DNA of 64,000 bases from Typhlomys cinereus (lineage: Eukaryota; Chordata; Mammalia; Rodentia; Platacanthomyidae): positions 45,874 to 109,873 of the forward strand of contig JALPQD010000917.1 in the NCBI GenBank assembly GCA_023101885.1. The letters run 5' to 3'. Position numbers and translations under genes: made by a program. A model generated the notes under the pieces. The model was not told where the DNA came from and searched no databases. It saw only the letters and a program-made list of their open reading frames with translations. Below are positions 32,178-45,147 of this stretch, piece by piece (the stretch's first letter is position 1; each line of letters begins with the position of its first letter).

Positions 32178-33022
32178 CTGTTGGGATTTACATGAGAAAC
32201 AGGGTGACCGTGAGAGTCCTGAGTGGGCAGGTGGTCTGCAAGGCAGAGGGGCTGATGTAGATGGTGGCATGCTCCACCTGGGACCTGGGGCGTGGCCTAG
32301 TGGCCCACCTAAGCCTGGGGCAGCCTGGTTGCTGCTCAGGTTGGCTGGTGGGAGGATCTGGGAGGAGCAGGTGACCTGGGGGCTGGTGGGATTTACCTGA
32401 GAAACAGGGTGACCTCCAGTGTTCAGGCCAAGTGGGTGTGTGGAATTATAAACAGGAGGGAAGGGGAAGGAGGGCCCCACCAGAAATAAGAAGAGAGTGG
32501 ATCATGCTAAAGCAGAGAAAATAGGCCACTATCAAGTACTGCAAGTAAGTAATGAGATATCTGGTTAAGCTCACAGACTTTCCATCCTGGGCACTTGCCA
32601 AAATAATCATAATAGGACTTTGCATGACCTGTGCAATGACCAACATATCATTGACTCCCCCCTCCCAAGTCTAACATGGAGCACACGCACTAGGATCCTT
32701 AGAGGCAAGGGATTAATAGCCACAATAGTGTTCCTATACTAAAGGGGAACACAAGAAAGAGCTCTAGGCAATGCTACTGAGTCCTTACGCCTCATCAGAG
32801 AGGAGGACCCAAAGGGAAGTTTGACATGCACAGTAAAGTATTCTCCACGAATGTGGGTAGGAGGCATTGTGAGAAAGGGAAGGAAGGGGGAAAGGAAGGG
32901 GAAAAGCGGGGAGTGAGCAAGGGGATCGAGAGAGGGGTGCAGGGAAGGAGGAGGGGAATGGAGTATCTATCAAGTTTTTGTGAGTGGATAAAATACACTA
33001 TGAATAAAAAAATAAAAAAGAA
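32178..33022 (+). mobile_element. Chimeric L1 insertion: inverted 5' UTR monomer plus 3' UTR
   Basis: Two L1 parts in opposite orientation. 32178-32405 is one complete promoter monomer in antisense, measured by the repeat of gggattta-c-tgagaaac at 32183 and 32388 (period 205 bp). 32406-33022 is an L1 3' UTR in sense, ending in a G-rich tract and A-rich tail. The words around the ends (aaatgtctg and aaatgtcca) suggest a short target duplication, aaatgtc. Coding-like text in the monomer is chance. Confidence 0.7.
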
Positions 33023-34465
33023 CAAAATGTCCATCCAAATACGAGAAACATATAGCACCCCAAACATATATTACCAAAATAGAAACTCACCATGGCAAAT
33101 AATATTAAAAGCATTACACGTACAGGGCAAACCGAAATTACAAAGTTTCAAGAGAAAAAAAATTGTTACTTTTAAAGATATACATACTGAAATCACTAAA
33201 GATTTTTTAGTGGAAATAGTAAAAGCCAGTAGAGCTTGGAGAGAACTACTTCAAGTATTGAATGAGCACAAATGTCAATCCAGGCTGATATACCCATCAA
33301 AACTATCAGTCATGTCCCAGGGTGAAAGAAAAATTTTGCACCATAAAGAAAAGTTGAAGACTTATATGAATGCCAAAGCAGTCCTTCAAAAAATGCTAGA
33401 AAAGATGCTCAAGCTTGAAGAAAAGAACAAGCATATCCAGGAAGACAGAAGGGAAGTACAATTCCACTAAAACCTACAAGCTAAATAATACACTTATGTA
33501 AGCCACTAAACACAAAAAATGTCAAGAATTAAAAGTAATTTCTCCATTTTAATACTAAATGTCAATGGAATTAACTTACCAATTAAAAGATACAGGTTAC
33601 AAACATGGATTAGAAATCAAAACCTAATCATCTGGTGCCTTCAGGAAAAATGTGTCATCACAAAAGTTAGGCACATTCTAAAAGTAAAAGGCTTTTCAAA
33701 AATTCTTTAAAGTTAATGGAACCAGGAAACAAGCAGGAGTAGCAATGATAATATCCGACAAAGTGAACTTCAAGCCAAAGAAAACCATAAAGAGAGTTCA
33801 GTCACATGAACAATGCACCAGGAAGACTTCATAGTACTGAACATATACACACCTAATATATGCTCATTCACTTTCATTCAGGAAACACTACATCATGTAA
33901 AACAAGAAATCAATCCATAAGAGATAAACCTCAGGGATTTCAATACCACACTCTCAATATGGGATAGATCAAGAGGCAAAAAACTCAAAAGAGGCACATT
34001 ATAATTAAAACAAACACTTACTGAAATGGACCATACAGATCTCTACAGAACCTTTCATCCAAGCATTAAGGAATACACATTTTTCTCAGCATCCCATGGA
34101 ACTTTCTCTATAATAGATCACATACTGGAACACAAAACAAATGTTGACATATACAGGAAAGTTGAAATTATAGCTTGTATCCTGTCAGACCACCATGGTC
34201 TAATGCTTGATATCCACAACACAAAAAACAGCAGAAAGTACACTAACCCTTTGAAAATAAACACTATGAGAAATGGGTTTAGGAAAAAATCATAAAAGAA
34301 AGTCAAGATTGCTTAGAAGTAAATGATAATAAAAATACAATATATCAAAATCTGGGACACATTGAAAGCTCTCCTAAGAGTAATTTCATAGCTCTCAATG
34401 TCAATATCAAAAAAATAGAAACATCGCAAGTAAATAACTATGAATGGGCTTAAAGTTTTAGAGAC
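33023..34465 (+). mobile_element. L1-F ORF1 C-terminus and ORF2 endonuclease part
   Basis: 33025-33470 is the ORF1 C-terminal domain in one open stretch (RAWRELLQVLNEHKCQSRLI, then a lysine/glutamate-rich tail). ORF2 starts near 33519 (ILILNVNGINLPIKRYRLQT). The endonuclease region follows, with SDHHGLMLDIHN at about 34185-34220. Frame breaks at several points. It is split at 34465 by L1-G and resumes at 41466. Confidence 0.85.
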
Positions 34466-36098
34466 TTCCCTTCTGCTTGCTCAGCCTGGACACACTGAGC
34501 CTCAGGTAAGCATCGCCTGGTCACCCCCAAGGTCCAGGTAACCCACTGGTCCCAGGTCCCCCCACGAGACAGTTGGAGCAGGTGCTGCCCCAAGTGGGGG
34601 AGGACCCCTGGGCCACACTCCAGGTCCCCAGGTTAATTGCACCTGCCCACAACACCTCCACCACTTTCACTCCCCCCAACCTGGACTCCAGTGGTCCAGC
34701 CAGGACACACTGTGCCCCACTCCAGGGAGGATGCACTGCTTATCAGAATTCAATAATCCAATGAACACCCAAGCAAAGCTCTAAGGGACAAAGGCCACAC
34801 ATCTGAAATCACCTAAATTCATCTTATCACATGGGAGAGATTCTCTACATCTGTCTGAAAGATAAGTAAACCCCCTTTTTACCATCCTGTTCCTTTCAAT
34901 TATTAGTTACTATAGAGTAACTTTTCCGTATAGCCACCCCCAAAACATTTATAATTTCAGGGACTATATCACTCACCCTCACATTTCAATGAGGTATGAA
35001 AATGTAAAAGTGCACTACCATACTAATATTGACCCCCTACCCATCCCCTGTACTAATGGTCTAATAGCCTCATCTAAGAAATACAATAACAACAAGCGTA
35101 ACCAACACCAAGGCAAACACTAATATTAACTGCCCAAGAGTAGTGATACTAACTAAATCAGTTCAGTCAAAAACAAGCAGACATTGAAAAAGGCCTTAAG
35201 AGATAAAACAACAATGCCCAAGTCAAAGTGCAAATACATGAGAAACAAAACTCAAGAAAACAAATCTCCCACTGAAATAATTAACCCTGTAATAATAGAC
35301 TCCAACCAGAACAAATCCACAGAAAATAGCCAAGACAGCCTGACCCAAGATAATGACTTTCAAAGCATGATCATTACCATGATCAATACTATGAAAGAGG
35401 AAATTCGGGAGGACTTAAATTAAACTGAACTAAAAGACAAGTTATCCTCAACCCAGAACTCAACAGTCTTATCAGCAGAACAAACGAAGCAGAAAATAGA
35501 ATTTCAGACCTTGAAGACAAAGTGGGAGTATTAACCAGCTCAATGGAAGAGGTTGTTAAAGCCAAAAAGATACTTGAGAGAAATATGCAAGAGTTATGGG
35601 ACACCCTGAAGAAGCCTAGCATGCATATTCATGGAATACCAGAGCAAGAATCCCAAAATACCACACCTGAGGAAATTTTTCAAACTATCATCAAGGAAAA
35701 CTTTCCTCATCTAAAAAAAGAGAGGCCCATCAATATACAAGAGGCATTCCACACCCCAAACAGTTATGACCAAAATAGAAACTCAAAATAGAAACGGCAA
35801 ATAATGGTTAAAACACTCCACATTCAAGAGAAAGATATGGTGCTGAGAGCTTCAAGGGAAAAAAAACCAAGTCACTTTTAAAGGTAAACCTGTTAAAATA
35901 ACAAATGACTTCTCAATGGAGACAGTAAAATCAAGAAGAGCTTGGAGAGATGTACTTCAAGTATTGAATGAGCAAAAATGTCAACCCAGGCTGATATACC
36001 CGTCATGATCAAGGGAGAAAGAAAAGTTTTCCAGCATGAAAAAAACTTGAAGGCGCTTACATGTCTACCAAACCAGGCCTTCAAATAGTGCTAGAAAA
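34466..36098 (+). mobile_element. L1-G, 5' UTR and ORF1 (near full-length element)
   Basis: Start of a 7.0 kb near full-length L1 (34466-41465). It is flanked by aaagttttagagac at 34452-34465 and aaagtttagagac at 41466-41478, so the left end is the true 5' end. 34466-34735 is the GC-rich leader and promoter monomer, 34736-35210 AT-rich 5' UTR. ORF1 starts at about 35211 (MPKSKCKYMRNKTQENKS), with coiled coil to about 35560 and the RNA-binding region beyond. A stop falls at about 35421 and frames change later. Confidence 0.88.
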
Positions 36099-36513
36099 AG
36101 ACTTTGAGAGGGTCATTGACATGTCAGTCATTGCACAGGTTATGCAAAGTATGATTATGGCTACTGCAGCCCTAACTTGTGTGGATTAACTTGCATAGTG
36201 ATTGACCACCCCATCTTTAGGCTCTTATAATCTTGCCGCCCCCTCCTCCCCAATGTTCCCTGAGCTTTAGGATGGGGGGAGATTTGGCTGGTCTGGTTCC
36301 AGGTGATTAATGCAGGGTCTCTGGTGTTCTGAATAATGGTTTGTTGTTGTTTTCAGTTTTGCTCTTCCTGCACTGCCCTTGGCTCCATCCTGTCAGTATA
36401 GCATCTTAAGTCTAACTAAAGCCAACAATGAAAATTCTAATATATGCTAAAGAATTCTCACAGTTAGAACCCAGCTCAATGGATGAAGAACAATGAATGG
36501 CTTTTGGAAAAAA
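36099..36513 (+). mobile_element. Composite 415 bp insertion in L1-G ORF1
   Basis: Inserted between two copies of agtgctagaaaa (36087-36098 and 36514-36525), with a terminal A7 at 36507-36513, so it behaves as one plus-strand retrotransposition product. Its left part (to about 36400) is L1 3' UTR in antisense without that element's own tail. Its right part, about 110 bases, matches nothing I recognise. Confidence 0.7.
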
Positions 36514-39500
36514 AGTGCTAGAAAAGATACTCCAGGTTGAAGATAAGAACAAGCATATCCAGGAGGACAGAAGGGAAGTATAATGCCACCAAAACCTACA
36601 AGTTAAATAATACACTTATGGAAGCCACTAAACACAAAAAATGTCAGGAATTAAAAGTAATTTCTCCATTATAACATTAAATGTCAATGGAATTAACTCA
36701 CCAATCAAGAGACACAGGTTACAAGTTTGGATTAAAAAGCACAACCCTCAATCTGCTGCCTTCAGGAAACTCATCTCACCACAAAAGATAAGTACATTCT
36801 AAAATTAAAGGCTGGTCCAAAATTCTGCAAGCTAATGGAACCAAGAAACAGGTAGCGGTAGCTATTATGCTATTGGACAAAGTGGACTTCAAACTAAAAA
36901 AAACATAAGAGACACAAATGGATACTACATATTAGTCACAGGTACAATTCACCAGGAAGACTTCACAATCCTGAACATATATGCACCTAATACGGACTCG
37001 TCCACATTCATTAAACAAACACTACAGCATCTAAAACAAGAAATCAATCCACAAACAATAATTCTTGGGGATTTCAACACCCAACACCGCATAGGATAGA
37101 TCAAAAGGTCAAAAACTTAACAGAGACACATTGGAACTTAATCAAATTTTTACTGAAATGGACCTTACAGATTTCTATAAACTTTTCATCCATGCAGAAA
37201 GAAAACACATTTTTCTCAGCACCACATGGAACTTTCTCCAAAATAGACCAAATATTGGGCCACAAAACGAATGTCTACATATGGAGGAAAGTTGAAGTTC
37301 TGGCCTGTAACCTATCAGACGGCCATGGTCTAAAGATTGACATCTGCAACAAAACAAACAACAGAAAATACACTAATTCCTGGAAATTAAACACTATGAC
37401 GCTGAATGAGAATTGAATTCAGGAAGATATTACAAAGGAAATATAAGATTTCCTGGAAGTGAACGATACTGAAAATACAACTTATGAAAATCTTTAGGAC
37501 ACAATGAAAGCTGTCCTAAGAGGTAAGTTCATAGCTCTTACTACTTATATCAAAAATATAGAAACATCACAAATAAATAACTTAACAATGAAGCTTAAAG
37601 CTTTAGAGAAACTAGAGAAATCCAATCCCAAAAGAAGTAGAAGAAAAGAGATTAGAAAAATCAGGGGAGAAATATCTGAAATTGAGATAAGGAAAACGAT
37701 ACAGAGAATCAACCAGTCAAAAAGCTGGTTCTTTGAAAAAATCAGTAAGATTGATACACCCATAACTAAATTAACCAAAAGCAAGAGAGAGAAAACCCAA
37801 ATTAACAAAATTAGAAATGAAAATGGAGTTATCAGTACTAATACCCAAGAAATTCAGAGAATTATAATGTCTTATTTCAAAAACTTATACTCTGTGAAAT
37901 TTGACAACACAAAAGAAATAGATGAATTCCTAAGTAAGCACAACTTACCTAAATTGAATCAGGAAGTTTTGAATTATTTAAATAGTCCTATAACATATGA
38001 GGAAATCAATGAAGTAATCTTCCCACCAAAAAATGTCCTTGACCAGATGGATTCAGCACAGAGTTCTACCAGACATTTAAGAAGCTAATAACATCAATAC
38101 TCCTTAAACTGTTCCATTAAATAGCAAAGAAAGGAACACTACCAAAGTCTTTCTATGAAGCTAATATTGTCTTAATTCCCAAACTTAATGAAGATGCACT
38201 TAAAAAAGAAAACTATAGGCCAATCTCTTTGATGAACACAGATGCAAAGATTCTCAAGAAAGTCTTAGCAAATTGGATTCAAGAACATATCAAGAACATT
38301 CACGGAGATCAAGTAGGCTTTATCCCAGGCACACTAGGTTTTTTCAACATATGCAAATCAGCAAATGTAATTCACCATATAAACCAGTCCAAAATCCAAC
38401 ACCACATGATACTCTCGACAGATGCAGAAAAAGCTTTTGAAAAGATCCAACAGCCCTTTATGATCAAAACCCTAGAGATGTTTGGAAAGGAAGGAAACTT
38501 TTTCAATATAATAAAAGCTGTATACAAAAAGCCTACAGCAAGTACCATACTCAATGGTGAAAGACTTGAAGCATTCCTGCTTCAATCAGGGATTAGACAA
38601 AGCTATCCACTCTCACCACTTCTATTCAATATTGTACTTGAAATCTTAGCAGGAGACATAAGACAAGAGAGGGAGATAAAAGCGATTCAAATCAGCAAGG
38701 AAGAAGTCAAGTTATCTCCATCTGAAGATGACATGATCATATACCTGAGTTATCCTGAAAACTCCACCAGGAAGCTCCTGTAACTAATACAGGAGTTCAG
38801 CAGGGTGGCAGCATACAAAATAAACATGCAAAAATCAGTGGCCTTCCAATATGCCCAGAATGAAAGAAATGAAAAAGCCCTGAGAGAAAAAAAATCCCAT
38901 TTGCTATAGCCCCTAAAAAAATGAAATACCTCAGTATAAACCTAACAAAGGAAACAAGAGACATTTACAATGAAAACTTTAAAACCCTAAAGTAAGAAAT
39001 TGCAGAAGACACCAGAAGGTGGAAAGACCTCCATGTTCCTGGATTGGCAGAATCAAAATCATAAAAATGACCATCCTACCAAAGGCAATATGCAGATTCA
39101 ATGCTATACCAGTCAAAATCCCAAAGCAATTCTTCAAAGAAGTTGACCAAACAATCTCAAAATTAATATGGAGCCACAAAAGACCCAGGATAGCAAAGAC
39201 AATCCTGAGTAACAAAAACACTGCCGGAGGTATCACCATACCAAACCTTATTCTAAATTACAAATCCGTAGTTATAAAAACAGTTTGATATTGGCTCCAA
39301 CTAAACACACAGATCAATGGATAAGGATTGATTACCAGATAAAAGTCCACACAATTACAGCCATCTGATCTTTGGCAAGGGGGCCCAAAAAATCGAATGG
39401 AAAAAGAATAGCATCTTCAACAAATGGTGCTGGCAAAACTGGATGTACACATGCAGAAGATTAAACTTCAACCCGTACTTGTCACCATGTACAAGATTTA

Positions 39501-40440
39501 ATTCCAAATGGATCAAGGACCAAAATGTAAGGCGAGAGACTATCAAAACCTTTGTTGAAATGGTAGGGAATTCCCTGGGTGATTGGACTAGACCAACAGT
39601 TCCTAATCAGGAATACAGTAGCGCAGTCAATACAGCCAACACTCACCAGATGGGATCTTGTGAAATTAAAGAGCTTCTGTTCAAATAAAGAGATTGTAAC
39701 ACGAGCTCAAAGGCAACCCACAGAATGGGAGAAAATCTTCACTAACCACATATCTGATGGAGCTCTATTATCCAGAGTGCACAAAGAACTTAGAAAACTA
39801 AACACCAAGGAAACAAATGGCCCAATTAAAAAATGGGCCTTGGAAGTTAAAAGAAACTTTACCAGGGACGAAATTGAAATGTCTAACAAATATCTTTAAA
39901 AATGCTCTGCATCCTTAGCCATCAGAGAAATCGAAATCAAAACCTCCCTGAGATATCATCTCACTCCAGTCAGGATGGCAAATATCCACAATACAAACAA
40001 CAATAAATGCTGGAGAGGATTTGAAGAGAAGGGAACTCTCCTACATTGCTGGTGGGAATGCAGGCTCATACAACCACTCTGGCGAGCCATCTGGAGATTC
40101 TTAAAGAAATTAAAGATTGAAATGCCATATGACCCTGCTATTCCACTTCTGGGAATAACCCCACATACAGCAAAAATTCACCTCAATAGCACAAGCATGA
40201 CAATGTTCAAGCAGCACTGTTTACAATAGCAAAGTCATGGAATTAACCCAAATGTCCAACATTTGGTGAGTGGATAAGGAAAATTTGGTACATATATACA
40301 GTGGAATACTACTCAGCCATCCAAAATGATGAATTAATGGAATTTGCTGGGAAATGGATGGAATTAGAAAAAATTATATTGAGTGAAGTATCCCAGACAG
40401 AAAATTAAATGCCATATGTACTCCCTAATAGGTAGATCCT
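36514..40440 (+). mobile_element. L1-G ORF1 end and ORF2
   Basis: ORF1 ends near 36590. ORF2 runs from about 36650 to about 40438, the family's usual 3.8 kb. Endonuclease: NVNGINS near 36680 and SDGHGLKIDICN near 37315-37350. A long open stretch, 37504-38088, covers the region before [23 protein letters not shown] at about 38300. The catalytic motif reads SEDD instead of FADD at about 38716-38727. C-terminus: [20 protein letters not shown] at about 40035-40095. The expected TAG at the end has become TGG. Small frameshifts make it inactive. Confidence 0.88.
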
Positions 40441-41465
40441 GGTACCAAACCCACTTAGAGACACACTCAAAGATAAGCTCTGTAATACCTACAGTAATTG
40501 CAAAGATTATAAACAGAAGGGAAGGGGAAGGAGGGCCTCACCAGAAACCAGGAGAGAGGGGATCATTCTACAGCAGAGATAATAGGCCACCATCAAGACT
40601 TCAGGTAAGTAATGAGATATCTGGTAAGCTCACAGACTTCCCTTCCTTCTCACTTGCAACTAATGGGGTATGATCTTACTAGAAAGGGAGAGCATACAGT
40701 CCGCAGATAGAAGGTAACCATTTTGTAATTGAGAGACTGACCCCCCACGGTCTTCTATTCTTATTCCATCTACTTTTGAATCTACTCTTATAATAAGACT
40801 CTATTTTAACAGGTTTTTATCTCTGGACAGGGGGTGACATCCAATAACCATCAGTATGGAGGCAAGGGCATTGCAGGAGCAGGAAAACTGAAAAAAATTC
40901 AACAAACCATAATTCAGAAAATCTATATCAACGACCTGGAATCAGGCCTGCCTAATCTCTTCTCATCCTAAAGCTCAGGGAAATTTGCAGAAGGGGTAGT
41001 AAGATTGTAAGAGCCCAAAGATGGGAGGAGCAATGATATGCAAGATACTCCACACAAGCTAGGGCTGAAGCATTCATAATAGAACTTTGGATGATCTGCG
41101 CAATTACCAACATATCATTGACCCCTCAAAGTCTAGCATGGAATAAAGGCACTAGGATCCTTAGAAGCAAGGGATTAACAGCCACAATAGTGTTCCTATA
41201 CTTAAGGGGAACACAAGAAAGAGATCTAGGAAATGCCACTGAATCCTTACACCTCATCAGAGAGCAGGACCCAGAGGAAAGTTTGACATACACATTAAAG
41301 GATTCTCCAGGGATAAGGTAGGGGGCACTGGGATAGAGGGAGGGGGGGAAGAAGATAAGGGGGAATGCAAGGGTTCCTGGGAAGGTTGGAGGGAGGGAGG
41401 GGACCTATTAAGTTGTATGAGCTGAAAAATATAAATAAGTAATTATTAATTTAAAAAAATTTTAA
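40441..41465 (+). mobile_element. L1-G 3' UTR and tail
   Basis: About 1.0 kb of L1 3' UTR with the conserved block, a G-rich tract at 41325-41400 and an A-rich tail at 41425-41465. The right copy of the target duplication follows. Confidence 0.85.
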
Positions 41466-42423
41466 AAAGTTTAGAGACACAAGATCATCCCAACCCCAAA
41501 AGCAGTAGGAGAGAGGAGATTAGCAAAGTCAGGGGAGAAATATCTTAAATTTACATAAGGAAAACGACACAAAGAATCAACCACTCAAAAAGCTGGTTCT
41601 TTGAAAAAACCAATAAATTGATACACCTCTAGCTAAATTTAACAAAATCAAGAGAGGAAAACCTAAAATTAACTAAATTTGTGATGAAAATGGAATTATC
41701 ACAATATATACCCAAGAAATACAGAGAATTTGAAGGTGATATCTCAAAAACTTACAAATGGTGAAATTTGATAACACAAAAGAAATGGATGAATTCTTGA
41801 CTAAGCACAACTTACTTAATTGAATATGGAAGTTTTGCATTATTTAAGTATTCCTATAACAGATGAAGAAATTGACAAAGTAATCTCCAATCTTCCCACA
41901 AAAGTATGTCTTGGATCAGAGTTATTCAGCACAGAATTCTATCAAACATTTGAAGAACAACTAACACCACCACTCTTCAAACTATTTCATAAAATAGCAA
42001 AGGAAAGAACACTTCCAAATTCTTTCTCCAAAGCTAATATCATACTAATTCCAAAACCTAATAAAGATATCCCTTGAAAAAGAAAACTATTGGCCAATCT
42101 CTTTGATGAATAAAATGTAAAAATTCTCAAGAAAGTCTTAGCAAATCAGATTCAAAAACATATCAAAAAGATCATTCACTGTCATCCAGTAGGCTCTGAC
42201 CCAGACACAGAAGGTTGTTTCAACATATGCAAGTCAATAAATATAATCCATCATAGAAACCTGTCAAAGTCTAAGACCACATCATACTATCCATATATGC
42301 AGAAAAACCTTTTGACAAGAACCCACATCCTTTTATGATCAAGATCCTAGTGACAGTTGGAACTGAAGGAACTTATATCAACATAATATAAGCTGTATAT
42401 AACAATCCAACATCAAGGATTTT
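41466..42423 (+). mobile_element. L1-F ORF2 continued (pre-RT and RT start)
   Basis: The outer L1-F resumes exactly where it stopped at 34465. 41820-42077 is open and reads as L1 (GSELFSTEFYQTFEEQLTPP). Heavily diverged with stops. It is interrupted at 42424 by a minus-strand L1 tip. Confidence 0.85.
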
Positions 42424-43007
42424 TTAAACATTTTTATTATTATTTCTGCTCATACAAACTTAATAGGTACACCGGTTCCCTTCCTCCCTCCTCCTCCCCC
42501 TGACCCCCCTGCTCCCCCTCCCCTCACCCCTCCCTTCCCATCCCCCAGTGCCTCCCCCCCAATCCCTGGAGAATCCTTTAATGTGCATGCCAGACTCTCC
42601 TCTGGGCCCTCCTCTCTGATGACGTACAAGGATCCAGTGGCATTTCCCTGAACCCTTTCCTGTGTTCCCCTTAAGCAAAGGAACACTACTGTGGCTCCAA
42701 GGATCTTAGTGCCTTTAGCAAATGCTAGACTTTGTGGGGTCAAACCCACCCAGCCCACCTAGAGACACTCAAAGATAAATCTCTGTAATACCTACAGTAA
42801 TTGCTAGAATTATGAACAGGAGAAATGAGGTAGGAGGGCCACACCAGAAACAAGGAGAGAGGGGACCATATTACAGCAGAGAAAATAGGCCTCCATCAAG
42901 GACTGCAAGTTAGTAATGAGACATCTGTTTAAGTTCACAGACTTTTGTTCCTGATCATTTACAACTGGGGGGAGGTATGATCTCACCAAAAGGGGAGGGC
43001 ATATAGT
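42424..43007 (-). mobile_element. L1 3' end (minus) inserted in L1-F
   Basis: About 585 bases of 5'-truncated L1 in antisense: T/A-rich start, ctcatacaaacttaataggtacacc, a C/T-rich tract at 42478-42560, and 3' UTR text. It is flanked by a perfect 16 bp duplication, caacatcaaggatttt, at 42408-42423 and 43008-43023, so the two ends are exact. Confidence 0.9.
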
Positions 43008-43023
43008 CAACATCAAGGATTTT

Positions 43024-45147
43024 ACTTAACTGGGAAAAATTTGAAGCATTCCCACTTAGATCAGGAACTTAACATTATTAACCATGCTTACCACTGCTAT
43101 TTAATATTGTACTTGAAGTCTTAACTAGAGACATAAGAGAAGTGAGGGAGTTAAAACGGATTCAAAGCAGAAAAAAAGGAAATCAAGATATCTCTATTCG
43201 CAGATGATATGACCTCACATAAATGAGAGATCCTAAAAACTCCACCAGGAAACTGCTGGAACTAATACAGAAGTTTAGCAGAGTGGCAGGTCACAAAATA
43301 AATGTGCAAAATCAGTGGCCTTCCTGTACACCAAGGATGAAAATAGTAAAAAAGTCCTGAGAGAAACAAACCATCTACTATAGCCCCTAAAAAAGAAATA
43401 CCTTGGTATAAATTCCACCAAGAAAGTGAGAGACCTTTATAATGAAAACTTTAAAACCCCAAAGAATGAAATTACAGAAGATTCCAGAAGGTGGAAATAC
43501 GTCCTATGCTACTGGATTGGCAGAATTAACATAATAAAATTGATCGTCCCATCAGAAGCAATATACGGATTCAAATTCCCAAAGCAATTCTTTAAATAAA
43601 TTGACCAAACAATATCAATGGAAGCACAAGAGACCCAGGATTTTAATAACAATCTTGAGTAACTAAATCGCTGCTGAATGTATCATCGTACAAAACCTTA
43701 ATCTAAACCACAAATCCATAGTAATAAAAATAAATGGGTACTGGCTCCAAAATAGATGCATGTATCAATGGATAAAGGTTGAAGGCCAAGAGAGAAGCAC
43801 ACAGAATTATAGCTATTTTATCTTTGACAAACAGCCACAAAAAAATTCAATGGAAAATGAACAGTCTTTTCAACAATTGGTACTGGTGAAACTGGATATC
43901 CACATGCAAAAGATTAAAACTGGACCTGTACTTGTCACCATGCACAAAAATCAATTCCAAATGGATCAAGGACCTTAGTATTATGCCAGAGGTTATAAAA
44001 ACCCTATTTGAAAGAGTATGGACTCAGTAGCAATGCTACTGGGTCCTTACACCTCATTAGCATGGAAGACGCAGAGAGAAGTTTGACATTCACACTGACT
44101 GATGCTCCAGAGATTGGGGGAAGAGGAGGGCACCAAGCCAAAGAGGGGGAAGAAAGTTAGGGGATAAGGGGGGAGAGTGTAAGGGGAGCGGAGAGGGTTG
44201 AAGGGAGGAGACCGGGGAACCTATTAAGTGTGTATGAGTGGGAAAATAAAAAATAAATATTAAAAAAAGAAAGAGTATGGAACTCCCTTGAATGGATTGG
44301 GCTAGGCCAATATTTCCTAAAAGGAAACCCTCCATAAGCACTAGAACCAACACTCAACGAATGGAATCTTATGAAATTAGAGAGCTTCTGTTCAGCTAGA
44401 AAAATTGTAAACTGAGCAAAAACATACACAGAATGGGATAAAAATCTTCACTAAAAACATATTTGATAGAGTTCTATTAGACAGAGTACACAAAGAACTT
44501 AAAAATCTAAACACCAAGGAGATAAATTGTTCAATCAGAAAACAGGCCTGGGAACTCAAAAGAAACTTTTCCAGAGATGAAATTGAAATGTCTAAGAAAT
44601 ATCCTAAAAAATTCTCCTTAGCCATCAGGGAAATGCAAATCAAAACTACCCTGAGACATCACCTCACCCTCGTCAGGATGGTGAAAATCTACAATAAAAA
44701 CAATACCAATTGCTGAAATGGATGTGGAGAAAGGGAACTATTATACAAAGCACATGGAAATGTTGGCTTATATCACTACTCTGTAGATCAGTAAGGAAAT
44801 TTCTAAAAAAATTAGGGGTTGAAATTCCATATGATCCTACTTTACCACTACTGGGAATAATCCCCCAAAGTGTAGCAATTTACTGCAGTGACTGGAGCAC
44901 AGCCATGTTCATTGCAGCTCTATTTACAATAGCAAAGTGATTTAATCAACTCAAATGCCCAACGGATGACAAATGTATAATGATTGAGGTACTTTTATAT
45001 AATGGAATACTACTCAGCCACCAAAAGAAGATGAATTAATGAAATTTCTGGGAAATGGATGGAATTAGAAAAAGTTATACTGAGTGAAGTATCCCAGACA
45101 CACTGAAAATTAGACAATGTATGTATTCTCTAATAAATGGATCCTAG
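43024..45147 (+). mobile_element. L1-F ORF2 end (RT to C-terminus)
   Basis: Remainder of L1-F ORF2, to the TAG at 45145-45147. At about 43198-43209 the RT motif FADD is kept in sequence, but the frame is broken on both sides. Heavily decayed by stops and indels, consistent with L1-F being the oldest layer here. A 246 bp L1 tip is inserted at 44023-44268. Confidence 0.85.
44023..44268 (+). mobile_element. Short L1 3' end inserted in L1-F
   Basis: Last 246 bases of an L1 3' UTR with G-rich tract and A-rich tail. It is flanked by a perfect 13 bp duplication, gaaagagtatgga, at 44010-44022 and 44269-44281. Confidence 0.9.
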
